This document shows, piece after piece, positions 51,501 through 63,612 of a DNA stretch of 64,000 nucleotides; positions within the stretch are counted from its first letter, which is position 1, and each line of letters opens with the position of its first letter. Under the pieces are notes generated by a model, which worked only from the letters and a program-made list of their open reading frames with translations, had not been told where the DNA came from and made no database searches. Made by a program: the position numbers and the translations under genes. This stretch comes from Galaxea fascicularis (Eukaryota; Cnidaria; Anthozoa; Scleractinia; Euphylliidae): assembly GCA_948470475.1 (NCBI GenBank), contig OX419341.1:9966801-10030800 (forward strand). The letters are read 5' to 3'.

Positions 51501-54500
51501 GTATGATGCAATATAAACTAAGAGTTCTCATGCTGGAATTATTAATTCATGATCAAAATGATCTTGCCTTCCTTTACTAACAGCAATGCCTTAGTAAGCG
51601 GTATGATGCAACATCAAAGGCTCTTAATCTTTCTGACCTTTTTCACGATGAAGGTATGTTAGAAATGCTCATATGGTATAATATTTTCAACCGGTAAAAT
51701 TTCTTTGAGTTGTTTACTAGCCAGTGATATGTGTTTGATCAACTGCAATTATTCAGGAACAAAGAAATAGTGTCTTGGTTGATTTATCCCTCCTGAGAAG
51801 ATTTTTTACTTACATACCTTTCAAAGTTTTTTGCCTTGAACATGCAGCCTTAAGATATTTTTTGTCTTGTGGCTCCTTGAATTGCATCTTACAGGTGTAA
51901 ATTTAATCATCATCCAGAAAGAGGATATTAAGCAAATGTCTGTTCAGACACTATTACTTCTGTGCTTCAAAAAAAATCAAATGTAACATGCTACAGTGTG
52001 TACAATTAGGAGGTCATATTCATAAATTATTATTAATTTTGCATGCATGGTTATGGTACTCAGCATCAAGAATTATTTTGTAGTCAATCTGCATCGCCCA
52101 TGACACAGCATGTTTTAAATTTGCATGGAGATTTTGAATTTACATGCCAGTTTTGATTTTTTATATCTTGAAACATGAAGTACATGATTTTACATGATTT
52201 TGATATTTTTTCAAGTTAGCGTATGTTTTTTGGAAAGATTTCTCGCGAAATCTTCAATATATTCCATTCAAATGCTGGAAGTTGCAGAGAGGAGTGTGAA
52301 TGCTCATTTCATTCTCAGAAATACTTGTCACACATGACAAGGATTAACAGTAAACCAAGAAGGAAATCATGACATCTGGTTTTCAATACTGTCAAAAAGC
52401 CATCTTATCACATAAACTTATTGTTTATTATGTTTGTGTATTAGTGCTTAATGAAAATAATATCCAAGGAGGTTTGTTAAAGCACTGGTTGGCTTCAGGG
52501 ATTGTGATGCTTATTGGTGAGAATTGCCCTGAGGTGAGTGTAACAATCTACGTCATGCAACCTTTCGTTGAGTCAAGAGTGTTTGGCTATATGATATAAT
52601 TCAAAGGTGACAGACCGCAAATAAATGTTGCTTCTAAAAATATCTGAATGTAATAACTATTGATCAGTAGGACACCTAATATGATTGTGTGCATTTCCAC
52701 AATTGGTTTCGGCTCCATTAAAACCTATACCAATTGCAGAGCATTTTAGGAGGAGCCACCCACAGTATGAACAAGTAAATTAGCAAGGAAAACAATGCAA
52801 AACAACAGAAGTATGTTAAATAATGAAATAAGCACGTGTGAACTAAATAAGGAACTAAGCACACATAAACTAAATAAGCAAAGCAAAGCACGAATTTCAC
52901 AGTTTGCTTGGCTTCAGTGAGTGATACTGTGTTATAATTTTATACTAGACAGTGTAAACCTTGATTGGTGTACTAAGAGGAGTTTGAGATGTGAGTACAC
53001 AAGAATGATGTCAACAAACAGATTCTGTTTGTTGGAGCATGTGTACTTTAATTACACACAGGTGATGTCAAAATGGGCGATTCCAGAAAATATCCATACC
53101 TATACCACGGACGGCTTTTAGGATTTTCGAAGGGGAGGGGGGGTTCTTTGAACTGGAATTCTGAAGGAATGGGGGGGTATTTACGATTAGAAATCCGAAG
53201 GCATGGGGGGGGGGGTCACAGGTGGGATTTCTAGAGTAGAAAGAGTAGTATGATCGCGGAAACAAAAGACAAGCATCGATTGATCAGACACACGGAAGTG
53301 AACAGTAAAATGTGGGTTTCACATTTACCTTGATGAATTTCTTGTCAAGTGAATAAAATCTGAAAATGTATCTTATTTACCACTTGCAAATTTCTTGATA
53401 CTCCCGTCTCCCACCCGATAAACGGCAAAAAACTCGTACCTGTCCCTTGCTTCCAAGGAACGCCTGTCAAATAATTACACTGTAAGCCTTCGGAACGGTT
53501 GACGGCAATGTCTTTGTGAATGTCAAAACAACACAAGAAAACAAAGCCAAATTTAGACTGGCCACAAACGGTAGGTTTTTCTTGTCGCTGAAGAGTAAAG
53601 CTTGTCGCCTGGCGCCACTAGATCACAGCCTTAGGGAGGTATAAATTCATGTTCGTTTGTTCATATAAATGTTGCCAAGTCGAAAATGTACCTCCAAAAA
53701 AACCCCGGAAATTCTGAAGGGTGGGGGGGGGGGGGGGGGGTTCACGATTATAGAATTCTGAGGGCATGGGAGGGGGTAATGCCTTCTGGAATTTCTGAAG
53801 GCAAGGGGGGGTTAAAACATGGAAGCCGTCCGTGGTTGGGTATGGATGTTTTCTGGAATTGCCCAATGTGCTGAGAGCATTGGTCACACCTCTGGCCTGC
53901 AGCCATGAGCATGGTGCACTTTGTTGTTCTTTCCATCTTTTTTCATATATCATCAATGCATTACATGTATCAGAGTACACACCCACTGCTGAAAAGAATC
54001 CATTAATTTGTTAACTGCATATACATAGCAAGCTTGTGAAACATGATGTTACATACAGGGAGTAATGATGTGGTACAAAGGCCTGTTCATTAACTCCCAA
54101 CCACTGTTAGTAGCAAATGTACAATCGTTCTCTTTCTTTTCACTGTTGTTTTCACATTGCACATCTTTTTTCTCTGCATTATTTAACTACTTATTGGCTG
54201 AGAGTGGCATCTCTATAGGAAAATCTCGAACTGAGGCCTTGCCATATCAACTAAGCAATAGTTACAAGTGTAGGTCAATACAGCAAGGCAGAGGTTCAAG
54301 ATAATTATTCTTGTAAAGACCAAATGGTGAAAGTTAATAAGTTTATTATAATGGCTCTGGTGAGAGTTTCAATGATCTAGGTTGTTTCCATTGTCTGTCT
54401 GGCACCAACTCGTTGGTAATTTAACCCTGTGCCTTGGCTCTTCTCCTAAAATTCAAGCTCGTCAGAGCAATACAATTCACTCTCAGAGTGTTCATTGTCA

Positions 54501-57500
54501 CTCATGGTCTTAAGCTGCACAATGTTCAGAAAAAAAAAAAGAAATGTGGCCTTTGAATTACTTTTTGTTGAGCTATTTTGTGTAAACAAAATCGCTCTAT
54601 GTCAGCATGAAGCTCAAGAAATTCTTCCTTGGTCGGGTGGTTCTGCCTTGAACCAATGAAATAAAGGTTTCTTTAGATGGCATTGTTTCAGCCAGCGGTC
54701 AATCTAATTCCCTGTTTTAAAGTGATTTTGAAAGCATGTGGTCAGTGATGGTCAGCACTGAGACTAAGTTACACATGCGTGTTGATTACGCTCAAAGGAA
54801 CATCAGCGTGGAATGTCACGCGTCATCTATCTGCTTTTGCGTGATTTATTTATTACTATCACGCCATGGGGTACCACCATTATGGTAGTCTTTCCGGAGA
54901 AAAGGGTTTGTATATTTAACGCATGCGTGAATGACAACGATAGGCGTGAGATACTGAAGTCAGATTAGAATGAAGTATGAGTTGTGCTGTTTCGATGGAT
55001 GATGAAGGTAGTAAGGTGGGGACGAAAGTATTTGAAGTTTACGGCCGCGGCTTGTTGGTTATAACAACCGTGTGTTTAGTCTCCTTCGCAGACGCTCTTT
55101 TGGTTCGTCACGCAATCTTTCCTCTCCAATGACCGTCTGCTGAAACGAGCAGCTCATTCCTTTCCCATTGTTAGCAAATATCAGCCGGAGTTTTTCATCT
55201 CTCCCGATGAAAACGGAAGTAGAACTATGTTAGTGGCACTCGACCACTTCTGAGGAGAATTTTTAAGGGTTAAAAACAATGAAATTTAGTTTTTGAGAAT
55301 TAAAACGTCGAGTCTTTCAAACAACCCGTAGTGTAACCGCGAGAGACCTAGCGGGGAAGAAATGCCGTTCTGAGATCAAGCAGTGTTCTTTAAATCGCAT
55401 ATTACTATATGCCACTGAACTGATTGAATGCTCTGATTATCGGAAATAATACAGGCGGTGAAAAGCGGCAAAAAACGTTAAACGAATAATGCTAGTGGTA
55501 ATTGATTCAGCATCAAGGTAATTTGGTTGAGCGGTTCCTACTCGGGGAGCAAATATTTCGTTTCGAAGTGGACGAGTGTTTAGTTTTGTAATTTTTCTTG
55601 TGTTTTTTTTTGGTTCCTTTGCTTATTTTGTCAAAACCGCAAGAACATTGTTAAAACTGGAAGAGCATTGTGTGACGAAAGTAAACATATGTTTGACGGA
55701 TTTGAGAACTATAAATATTAGTCTAATCAGAAGTGGCTGTTTCCACAAGTGATATTTGCACGGAAGAAAAATGCTATGGAAGGGAATCCTTAATCTGGAT
55801 ATTTGTTCCCCTTGAAGTGAAGCCGTTTTTATGTTAAACAATGAAAATGGTGATTTCGGTTAGTGAGCAATGTCATTTGTCAAATTACTTTTGTCTCTCA
55901 CGTGTAAACAGGCACCAAGACATACAGGCCTGTTTATCAAATGCGATTTTCAACTTTGATCTATCACGTGCATACGTTTGGTAATAGCAAGTTCTTTGGT
56001 TAATTCCCACATGAATAACGCAACGCTGTTGGTTAAATGCGACTCCGAACTTTGATCGGTCACGTGCATCCAACACGACCTTTGATCAATCACAAGATTT
56101 GCACGTGGTCAATTCAACTTGTTTACAACAACTTCTAATTGAATTTATTTTCTGTTACAATGATTGGTCACTTTTAACCGTTTTTTATTGGTTACTTTTC
56201 TCAACTTCAATTTTCTCTTCTTCTTATTGGCGGATTTCGATCCGTTGTTTGTCTGTTGATCGGGTTTTTTAATATTGTACAACTGTTGACGCTCTTAATT
56301 CGGAGGAACTTATTTTGGAATTAAGTGGTGGTTTGTTTTCGAGTCGGTAAGTTTAATATTGCCCTCATTTCGGGATATAACGCGGTGTTACGCTCATCTG
56401 CTTACTGTACACAGACGTTGTCAGCAAAAGGCCCAACACTAAAATAAGAGCGTTTGTTTAGGTCGGGCTATTTTTGCTGTCCGAAGTGAAAAGTACAAAG
56501 CACTTGAAAATCAGAAATCGATAAATTATGGCAATTACATATATATTCGTTATCAGTACTATTTATTCAACGTTGATTTGTTTTTGCTGGCGTTGTATAT
56601 TACGGTGTCTTTGGTGGTTCGTTTGTTTGCGAATATTTCTTCATGTGGTCCTGGAACTGTTTCAGCATGTGTACGTATATTTTGGGGGTCTTGAGGGACC
56701 GGAAGAATATAGTGTTTGCGAAAGTGCGGAGAAAGAAAATGAACAAATAATAGAAAATATATTACATATCGGTAATTGCGGAATTAATGAAACTCTTGTT
56801 TCAAAAAATGTAAGATGAATGACTATTTAATTGGTACAAATCAAACTCAAAATCAGTCTTAGAAATAAGAAAACTAAACAAAAATCAAATGAAAAACAGT
56901 TTGCTCGTACTTCTCCGATACTATAGCAAAAACCAAAAGCGCCACAGATAAATGACTCACCATTCAACCATTTTCTGACTTCTCCCTATCTTATCAACAT
57001 TTTACCACTCTTCACAAAATAGCTCAAGCACGCATTGCTTGCCTATGTTTTTGTTTTGTTTTTGCATAACTTGTAATTGGCCCATGGGCATTTTGAGAGA
57101 ATAATGTCCTTACCCCTTCGCCAATCATAGTGCATGTTACATTGGGTACAGGCACTGGCCATTTATTAAATGTAGTTAATTATTATTGATGGATAATTCC
57201 AAGGGCCTCTTTCCATTTAAACAAGGCTTCTGTGGTTCTTCACTGATGGCACAAGGGTGTTATAAAGAACTCAGTCTGGGCGATTAATAATTATTATTAT
57301 AAAAATTGTAATTTATAAGTGATTACTCATACAATCGTTACTAATAGATCACAAAAGTGGCAAAAGTGCTGTATGTGGAAATTTTTATTGTTATTATGTT
57401 TTTATGAACCATAATGCCATGGAAACTATTTTTCCTCAATTACTAGGTGCAATCACTTGATATAAGTAACAATAAACTTAGAAGCTTGGATGGCTTCAAG

Positions 57501-60500
57501 GATCTTGGAAAACAAACATCAAACCTACAGCATCTTAAAATTTGTAACAATCAGGTGAGCAAAGTCACATTGAACAGAATGAGATTTTTTGTAAAGGTTG
57601 TATCCAAACCATAGGACTAAAAGAGGTAGTGAAGAAAATGAAGACTGCGAAAACGAAGATCACAGATTGAAGACCCCATACCCCAGAACACTAATACTAA
57701 CATGTTTATCTTTCCGCTTTCCAGCACACATGACCAACACTCACCACTGCACAGAAGGGTTTAGCCTGCGAGGAGACTCGCTGCAAATAATTAAGAGGCA
57801 GTCTCTGTAAAAGCGGACCGGTCGGTTCTGGTTCGAAAAATAAAATCACCTGATTTTCTGTGTGGTGAAAGGCCTATATGCCAACGTAACAAAAACGCAA
57901 TTATTTTGGTTCTTGCTTTTAATTTCTTAGCACTGCAAGAAAAATATCATTTTGACCAAAAGGCACCCAGGTACGGCCGGAATTCAGAGTGATTGTTTAC
58001 GTTTTTTAACCAATCAGTGCAAAGCAAGAGTGTAATATTTTCAAAAAAAAATTGCATAGCAAGCTAGACAAACCTTTTCTTTACGAGATATGTGAGATTG
58101 AAGTGGTTTGAAGTTAAATAATTTGAATAGTAGACCGCTACATGCGGTAATATAAACATAATCGCGGAGCAAGTTGAAAATTAGTGATTTTGCAAACATC
58201 ATTTCTCGGCTGGCTGATGATACTAAAGGTCAAAACCATGATTTTTGTCAAGTTCAAACCTTTATCTGCTAAAAAACACTGAAAAATGTTGTCTATTCCA
58301 AGAGTCTTAGAAGTGGTCGGTTACCATTTACCCGCGACATCGATAAATTTCTTTATTGTAGCATCCCCCGAAGAATTACATTAACGAAGTTAAATATTTT
58401 AATCGCTTCTTGCTTATACCAGAAAGGTATAAGCAATAATATCCTCATCAAGTTTTCTTGGGTACTCGTGTCCTGGTAAAAGCTTTCCAGACACTTCTCT
58501 CTTTTACACATAATAATTATTGTAGCCTCTTGTTTCAATCAAGTTCATTTTTGCACACTGATTTCCAGAAAACCTGAAACATCGTTTTCATGTTTTGGGG
58601 TCTTTGATCTTCGTTTTCAGGGTCTTTGTTACATTACTACTGACTGAAAGAGTGGAGAATAAAGCAGGATGCACCGAAATTTGCACCAAGGGGTGCATGA
58701 TAGGGTCCCTGCGGCTTTTCTGAGTATAGTTTATTCTTGCAGGAGAACCACAAAACAGTTATTGTAGGTCCTGTACAATTAATTTAAGTGTGATAAAAAG
58801 AGGTTAAAATGCTAAAATTGCAGTTAGGAATGGACATCAGTAACAAATAATTGAAGTTGTGTTTGTCACCAATCTATGGAAATGTGTTTATGTGTACATT
58901 AACTTAAAAAGACATTTTGACCAAAAAATTTGGCCAAAAGCCAGCTGAATTTATTGGCTATCTAATGGTTCACAATTTTGTGGATGCTGTGCCAGCAAAA
59001 TAATTTAAACTCTAACTTAGATTAACTACTAAACCTACTCCAAACCCTACTCTAAAAAACCAAACAAACAGTGAAGAAAAAGACTATTGTACCAGTTTAA
59101 AACATTTTGTATGGGATCAATTATTTTAGACCGGTTTCAGATTGGACCAAAACAATCATGTCCTTTCATATCTCAATAAATATTGGAACTCTCATCACTC
59201 ATCCCAGCACAAAGACCAGTCCTAAATACACTCCTTAGCCTCCTTAACGTGGCACAAGAAATAATATCAACACAAGCAGAACAGTCCAGAGAGAGGAAGC
59301 ACGTCATGGAAGTCATAATTATGAGATACCAACTACCCTTTGTGGTTTATCAAGAATAATTAATTATAATTATTGCAAATCCTCCCTCAATGCCTCTTGC
59401 TGTGGTTCAAGTAACAACAATACCTTCAACACTAGTACAGCTTCCACTTTCAACATTATTTTTAGTAGTCCTCCTGTATATCAGAGGTGTCACTTAGAAA
59501 AACACAACAACAACATTGAAGTACTGGTTTAAATCTCTCAGTGTTTTACATGCTTGCTTCCCAGGACCAAAAGACAAATCATCTGCTTTTTCAGTAAAGG
59601 CGTGTGGTTTACAAACTATAGCTACTGTGATCATACAGATAGAGCCTTGGCCACACGGACAAGGAAACACAAGAGGGTGATTCAAGTTAGAGACAGTAAC
59701 TCTGAGATATAGATTGCACAACATGCAAATCAATTTTCACACAACATAGAATTTAATCAAGCAACCATTGTAGGCAAGATAATAAAGTCATCTTATGTAC
59801 AGTGTAGCACTGTATCCATGACAATGCCCAAAGTGCTGAAGTTCAAAAGTAAAAATAGATGAGATGATATAAAAATAAGAAATATTAAGAAAAACTCTTA
59901 ATAAAAAGGAATGTCTTCAACTTTTTTGTGGAAGTGGCTAATGAGCTCTGAGACCTAATGTCCATAGGCAGAGAGTTCCACAACAATGGCGCTGCAACAC
60001 AAAAGGCTCTTTTCCCACATGATGCCAGGTTGTAGTTAGGAACTTTCAGTAAGCACTTTGAAGCAGATCGGAGACTCCCGCTAGGCACATAGTCAGTGAT
60101 GAGGTCTTGAAGATACTTGGGAGGTGAGGAATAGAGTCTTGAACGTGATCCTACTCTCAACAGGCAACCAGTGAAGGCTCTTGAGTACAGGATGAATATA
60201 ATCAAACTTGAAGTCTTGCAATGAGATTCTTAGAAACACTGCATAGCAGGGCATTATTATCATGTCTGGACATGACTAGTGAATGGACAATGATTTTAGT
60301 GGCATGTTGAGATATATATTTCCTGATTTTCCTAATGTTGGTTATGTGAAAAAAGCTGATATGCTGCAGATAGAGGTGACTTGGTGATCCATGGTCAAGT
60401 TGTGATCAAGAATAACACCAATATTTCTAGCACATTCAGTAGGCAGAATCATTTTGTTTACAACAGCAACGGAAAACAGAGGTGACATTAATTTTGTCTG

Positions 60501-63500
60501 TGTTTAAGATGAACAGTTTTGTCATCATTTAATTTGAAATAGTTAGACTGCCTCCAGATCTTGATGTCATTAGCACACAATTTCATTGAACATTTTGCAT
60601 CTGCAATACACGCATAATCCTGAGAAGAAAATATAAATAAAGCTGGGTGTCATCTGCATATGTGTGGTATTATATATTATGATGTCGAACAATATCACCA
60701 ATTGGAGAAATGTACAGAGTAAACAAGATTGGTCAAAGTACGGAGCCAAAAAGTTGATTACACCAAGATGATGATTTGGCATTTACAACTACAGCTTGAT
60801 GATGATGCAATAAATATGATTCAAACCACTGTAGTACCTTCCCCTTGATGCCAAATCTGTTAGCTAGTCTGTATAACATGATGGAATGGGCAAGACAATG
60901 TGTCGAATGTGGCACTAAGGTCTAACATGAGGCACTGTCGAAAGCCATCAATAAATCATCTTGGACACAAAGAAGTGCTGTTTCCATACTGTGGCATTTT
61001 TTGTGAGATGACTGGTACATGTCATTCAAACCATTCTTCTCCAAGTGTGTTGAAATTTGCAGAGCAATGGCTTTTTCCACAACCTTTGAAATGAAAGGAA
61101 GATTTGCCACTGGTCAAAAGTTCTTTAGGACATTTGGGCCAAGAGATGGTTGGGCACAGTAGACATCAATAAGGAGAGGTTCACAATGTTGGTGATAAAT
61201 GGCAACAGCACAAGCAGACATTGCTTTACCATCCAAGTAGGTAACAGGTCAGATGCACAAGACTTTGATGATGATAACTTAATCAGCTTCTCAACATCAG
61301 GTTCAGAAACAAAATCAAACTCAACCAAATCAGACTCCAGAAAAGAAGAAACTACTGAAGAAACCATTGAAGGTGGAAGATCAACAGAACTAGAAAGATT
61401 TGCTTGACAAAGTGCTTGACTGTGTGATTACCACAAGAGACTTTCCTTCAAGGTACATTCCCAGAGAGATTGCAATGCAGCCAACAAAGATTGATAATAC
61501 CTACAAGTCACACATGTGATTTGTTGTACCTGGCATTAGTCATTCATTACATTTTGCTGGCTTAGCACACACAAATGTGTGAACTGAAATGATCCTGGTG
61601 GTTGTGAACTGTGAGATAACTAGCAATTAAGTTGGCTTTTTGAAACTGATAAAAAAAAAAGTTGTTTGGTTGAAACGTCTTTGTAAGTTAATTTGAGCAC
61701 TGTTTTTAATATTTCCATTATCCAGTGTCAAACACAACTTCAATTATTCATTATTGTTAAAAGTGTTATTTGGCCTTTTGTTTGGCTTGGGTTGAGTTTG
61801 TAAGATTCACAATTTACTGGGCATGTTCTTGCAACCTTATTTTGCTAGCTTAGAGCAGTAGAAGAGCTGGACAAGATTAAAACGCTCAATCACGTTATTT
61901 CTTTGGAACTGGATGGTAATCCGCTGTGTGATACCTTTCAAAGCAAAGGAAACACTTATATCAAGTAGGTTTCTTGCATTAAACACACAATGTTTTATAA
62001 GCAAATTCAAGTAGGAATTATTAGAACACATAAATGATGCCTGTGAAGGAAATATCCAAAATAAAGAGACATAAATTATATCAATCCCTGGTGATATAAA
62101 ACTGTTTAGAAACAATCAACTGGGCTTTAGGGGGGACTAACTCAACTACAGACTAAGAGATTTTTACAGATTATATTTTGTAAAACACTGTTTTTTCAGT
62201 GTGTTGGCTGCTATATTTGGAGGAGTGTCTGTAGTAAATTATTACCTGTATCTTTTCTGCCAAGCCATGATAGCCTCGGAGGAAAGAAAACTTTTAATTA
62301 ATTTTGGTCTTTTTTATTCCTCCTTAAGCTCTGTTAGAAGCAGGTTTCCTAAAGTTACCTCCCTGGTAAGGAGTGATTTTGTGCGAACATTCTTGCATGG
62401 GAATTGATTTCAGTGATAAATGTACTGCATGTTCTATTACTAGGACTTCATTTGCTGTGATTCTGTTAATCTTAGACAATACTTTTGAGAAATGTAAGTG
62501 ATTCCATTAATTTGCATTGCATGTTGTTGCTTTTTCCACAGGATGGTCATGACCTCCCTCCCCCAATAGGATTTGACCTTCCTCCAGAGCAAGCACTGCC
62601 TTCATCAAAGGTATTGAAAATGGTTTCGTGTTTTGTTCCTGTTTATTGGTTTAGCTCTGTGATTGCTACTAACATACATGTAGTCTGGAGCAATTTATCA
62701 CATCCTGTTACACTTTTGCAATGTATTCTTCTTTATTAAGGCCTTTGATTTAAATACTCAGAGATAAGCAAACCAAAATGCACAAGTAATATGTGCATAA
62801 TATGCATAAAAGAATTTACACATACAAGTATTGACATACATGCATATGTGTGAAATATGATGGCGGCTAGTTTCCTTTTCATTACCAAGATCAACAACAG
62901 GGATTACTGCTACTTGATTTTAGAAAGTAGAAGACTAGCAAACGTGGAAGTAAATGAATGCTTTCCATTTAGTAACACCCTAAGGCATACAATTTATGTT
63001 TCCATTTGATTAAAGAAAATTAAATATCCAAAGTTTGGCGTTGGTGAAATTCAAGCATTATTGTAGGCCTTTGCAACAATAATAAATTGACCATAATAAT
63101 TATGGTCAATGGATTCAGTAGGAGTGAGTGCCAATATTGGGCCTGGTCGCAGGTTATTCAAGGCAAATATTAATACTTTGTTTAGTTAATTCCTTCAAAA
63201 AGAAATGGCTAAGTAAAGAGTAGGAAGAGGGCTTGAAAATTAACTCTGAGGGGAAATTTTAAGGCAATAATCAGGAAGGGAGAGATTTATGTTAATTTGA
63301 AATTTACAAGGATTTCAGATGAAAAATCATTGGTCCAGGAGCATACATAGATACAATGCCTGCTAATTTCAAATGGCTGTAGATGTGCCCCCTTATGGTA
63401 TACACTGTATGAGCGTGGAAGTTTCCTTGCTAGCAAACTTGGTCTTTCTGCTCCTCATAAAATTGTTTTTCTAAAATTGAAATATGTTCATGTTTATGAG

Positions 63501-63612
63501 AAGCTGATGGCATGACTAAGAAGAATGTTTTTTCTTCTTTTTTTTTTCATTTGTAGGGAAGTTTCCTCAGTGATTCTCCAATTAAAGAGTTGGTTCTGAA
63601 ATTCCTTCAGCA
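44292..63612 (+). CDS. NXF1: Nuclear RNA export factor 1 (NXF1/TAP), first 13 exons
   Basis: Carries mRNA through nuclear pores as a dimer with NXT1. Exons: 44292-44382, 46129-46315, 46634-46769, 49575-49658, 50387-50494, 51361-51495, 51584-51653, 52445-52533, 57447-57554, 61849-61964, 62329-62365, 62542-62610, 63557-63612. All phases agree, giving 428 full codons. Order: Arg/Gly-rich RNA-binding N-terminus (GNPRGRGRGRGRGGG), acidic patch DDDDDIDM, psi-RRM (NQDWFKVVIFQGKAHNKEWL ... FFVEGSKVAEALKKV), LRR domain (LSKRYDATSKALNLSDLFHD; IGENCPEVQSLDISNNKLRS; LELDGNPLCDTFQSKGNTYI; RFPKVTSLDGHDLPPPI) and the first helix of the NTF2-like domain (SPIKELVLKFLQQ). The remaining NTF2-like and UBA domains lie beyond the window. 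The start ATG begins MSKNLFAKAVEDATFTVK. Confidence 0.93.
44383..46128 (+). other. NXF1 intron 1 with two MITEs
   Basis: A MITE at about 45164-45330 has ends CAGGGCTGTCACTAA and TTAATGACGTCCCTG and a CCGGGG interior. A second at about 45408-46002 has ends GGGACTGTTCGTTATTTATG and CATAAATAATGAACAGTCTC. An unexplained - strand frame at 44640-44897 is listed separately. Confidence 0.6.
44640..44897 (-). pseudogene. Unrecognised 85-residue open frame
   Basis: Reads MREDAESFDEPSFKNDHQEA, then IAWAHHIIALRPWPTLYPGF and a Lys/Arg/Ile-rich end (TMEFKRIHKTLTILTKLRSK). Composition is protein-like (no low complexity, Trp and Pro present). Just upstream, a different frame offers MGSSSGEQKRVVVRQ, which would run into it after a one-base shift, so this may be a decayed processed copy of a small gene. 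No family recognised. Confidence 0.35.
48236..48620. repeat. Three tandem hairpin units edged by TTAACCCTTTAACTCCC
   Basis: Units start at 48236, 48376 and 48513 (spacing 140 and 137). Each opens with AACCCTTTAACTCCCGATAG and closes with CTTGGGAGTTAAAGGGTT, so each is bounded by 15-17-bp inverted repeats, with GTGCCAAATGGCAC as an internal palindrome. The units are nearly identical, joined by an ACAACATCTTCACCC spacer. Confidence 0.9.
48978..49462. repeat. Tandem repeat, about 193-bp period, 2.5 copies
   Basis: AAAGATATTAGCATGTTAAT begins units at about 48979, 49173 and 49365. Shared words include GTTTATCAAGCAYGG, ACACATACAGGATTCTTG and CCATAAAATGGTATGAAACT. A poly-T length difference distinguishes unit 2. 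Confidence 0.85.
50822..50990. repeat. Inverted pair of Penelope-type terminal repeats
   Basis: TGTAAATTGACCACTGTACA (then GGGATTCTAAAAGCTGAC) at 50822 is mirrored by GTCAGCTTTTAGAATCC-like sequence and GTACAGTGGTCAATTTTACA ending 50990. Each arm holds a hammerhead-like core: CTGATGAAGGGCTAATTC on + (50927-50957) and CTGACAAAAGGCTAACGCTC on - (about 50859-50883). The + arm continues into DNA shared with 5161-5320. Confidence 0.6.
51116..51150 (+). ncRNA. Hammerhead-like core with stem II AGGCT/AGCC
   Basis: CTGATGAAGGCTTAAGTATT then AGCCAAAACATGTTG. The CTGATGA box and the stem are intact, but the GAAA box reads AAAA, so it is probably inactive. Confidence 0.35.
53074..53870. mobile_element. 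Non-coding element with about 50-bp terminal inverted repeats and poly-G blocks
   Basis: Left TGGGCGATTCCAGAAAATAT then CCATACC and CCACGGACGGCTT. The right end read inward is TTGGGCAATTCCAGAAAACA then TCCATACCC and CCACGGACGGCTT. Inside are runs of 7-18 G (53205-53215 and 53727-53745) next to GAATTCTGARGG-type words. Related short copies are near 10726 and 30171. Confidence 0.7.
56528..56818 (+). other. Unrecognised 96-residue frame with hydrophobic N-terminus
   Basis: MAITYIFVISTIYSTLICFC then Trp/Cys/Leu-rich residues to about 50 could form one or two membrane spans, followed by an acidic soluble half (EEYSVCESAEKENEQIIENI). It lies in an NXF1 intron on the same strand. A donor-like GTCG/GTAAGTTT at about 56347 precedes it. 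No family recognised; chance is possible in AT-rich DNA. Confidence 0.25.
57622..58632. mobile_element. Possible element with inverted GAAAACGAAGATCA words
   Basis: GCGAAAACGAAGATCACAGA and AAGACCCC near 57645-57675 are matched inversely by GGGGTCTTTGATCTTCGTTT at about 58597-58616. No coding content; boundaries are approximate. Confidence 0.35.
59885..61400 (-). mobile_element. LINE remnant (CR1/L2-like), reverse transcriptase and 3' end
   Basis: Read on the - strand, several frames in order give SEPDVEKLIKLSSSKSCASD and LPTWMVKQCLLVLLPFITNI (61367-61125). Then LPFISKVVEKAIALQISTHL (61110-60922), SIMLYRLANRFGIKGKVLQW (60915-60733), the catalytic TYADDTQLYLYF (YADD at 60649-60660), and the tail RSRLYSSPPKYLQDLI..RAFCVAAPLLWNSLP (60205-59885). 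This order is that of CR1/L2-clade reverse transcriptases. Several stops and frame changes make it inactive. It sits antisense in NXF1 intron 9. Confidence 0.85.
62131..62220. repeat. Short relative of the 37.6-39.0 kb element
   Basis: GGGGGACTAACTCAACTACA at 62132 and GTAAAACACTGTTTTTTCAG at about 62180 match sequences at 37622 and about 38990, which there are 1.3 kb apart. It is in NXF1 intron 10, about 110 bases before the 37-base exon 62329-62365. Confidence 0.5.
62611..63556 (+). other. NXF1 intron 12
   Basis: 0.95 kb, AT-rich. No repeat or gene was recognised. It contains a small palindrome around 63090-63110 (ATTGACCATAATAATTATGG / TCAAT). Confidence 0.5.

Larger units (their letters stand above)
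52534..57446 (+). other. NXF1 intron 8, 4.9 kb
   Basis: Contains the element at 53074-53870. A region at about 55930-56110 repeats ATGCGAYTYYSAACTTTGAT followed by SRTCACGTGCAT. A 96-residue frame with hydrophobic start is at 56528-56818. Nothing else was recognised. Confidence 0.5.
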
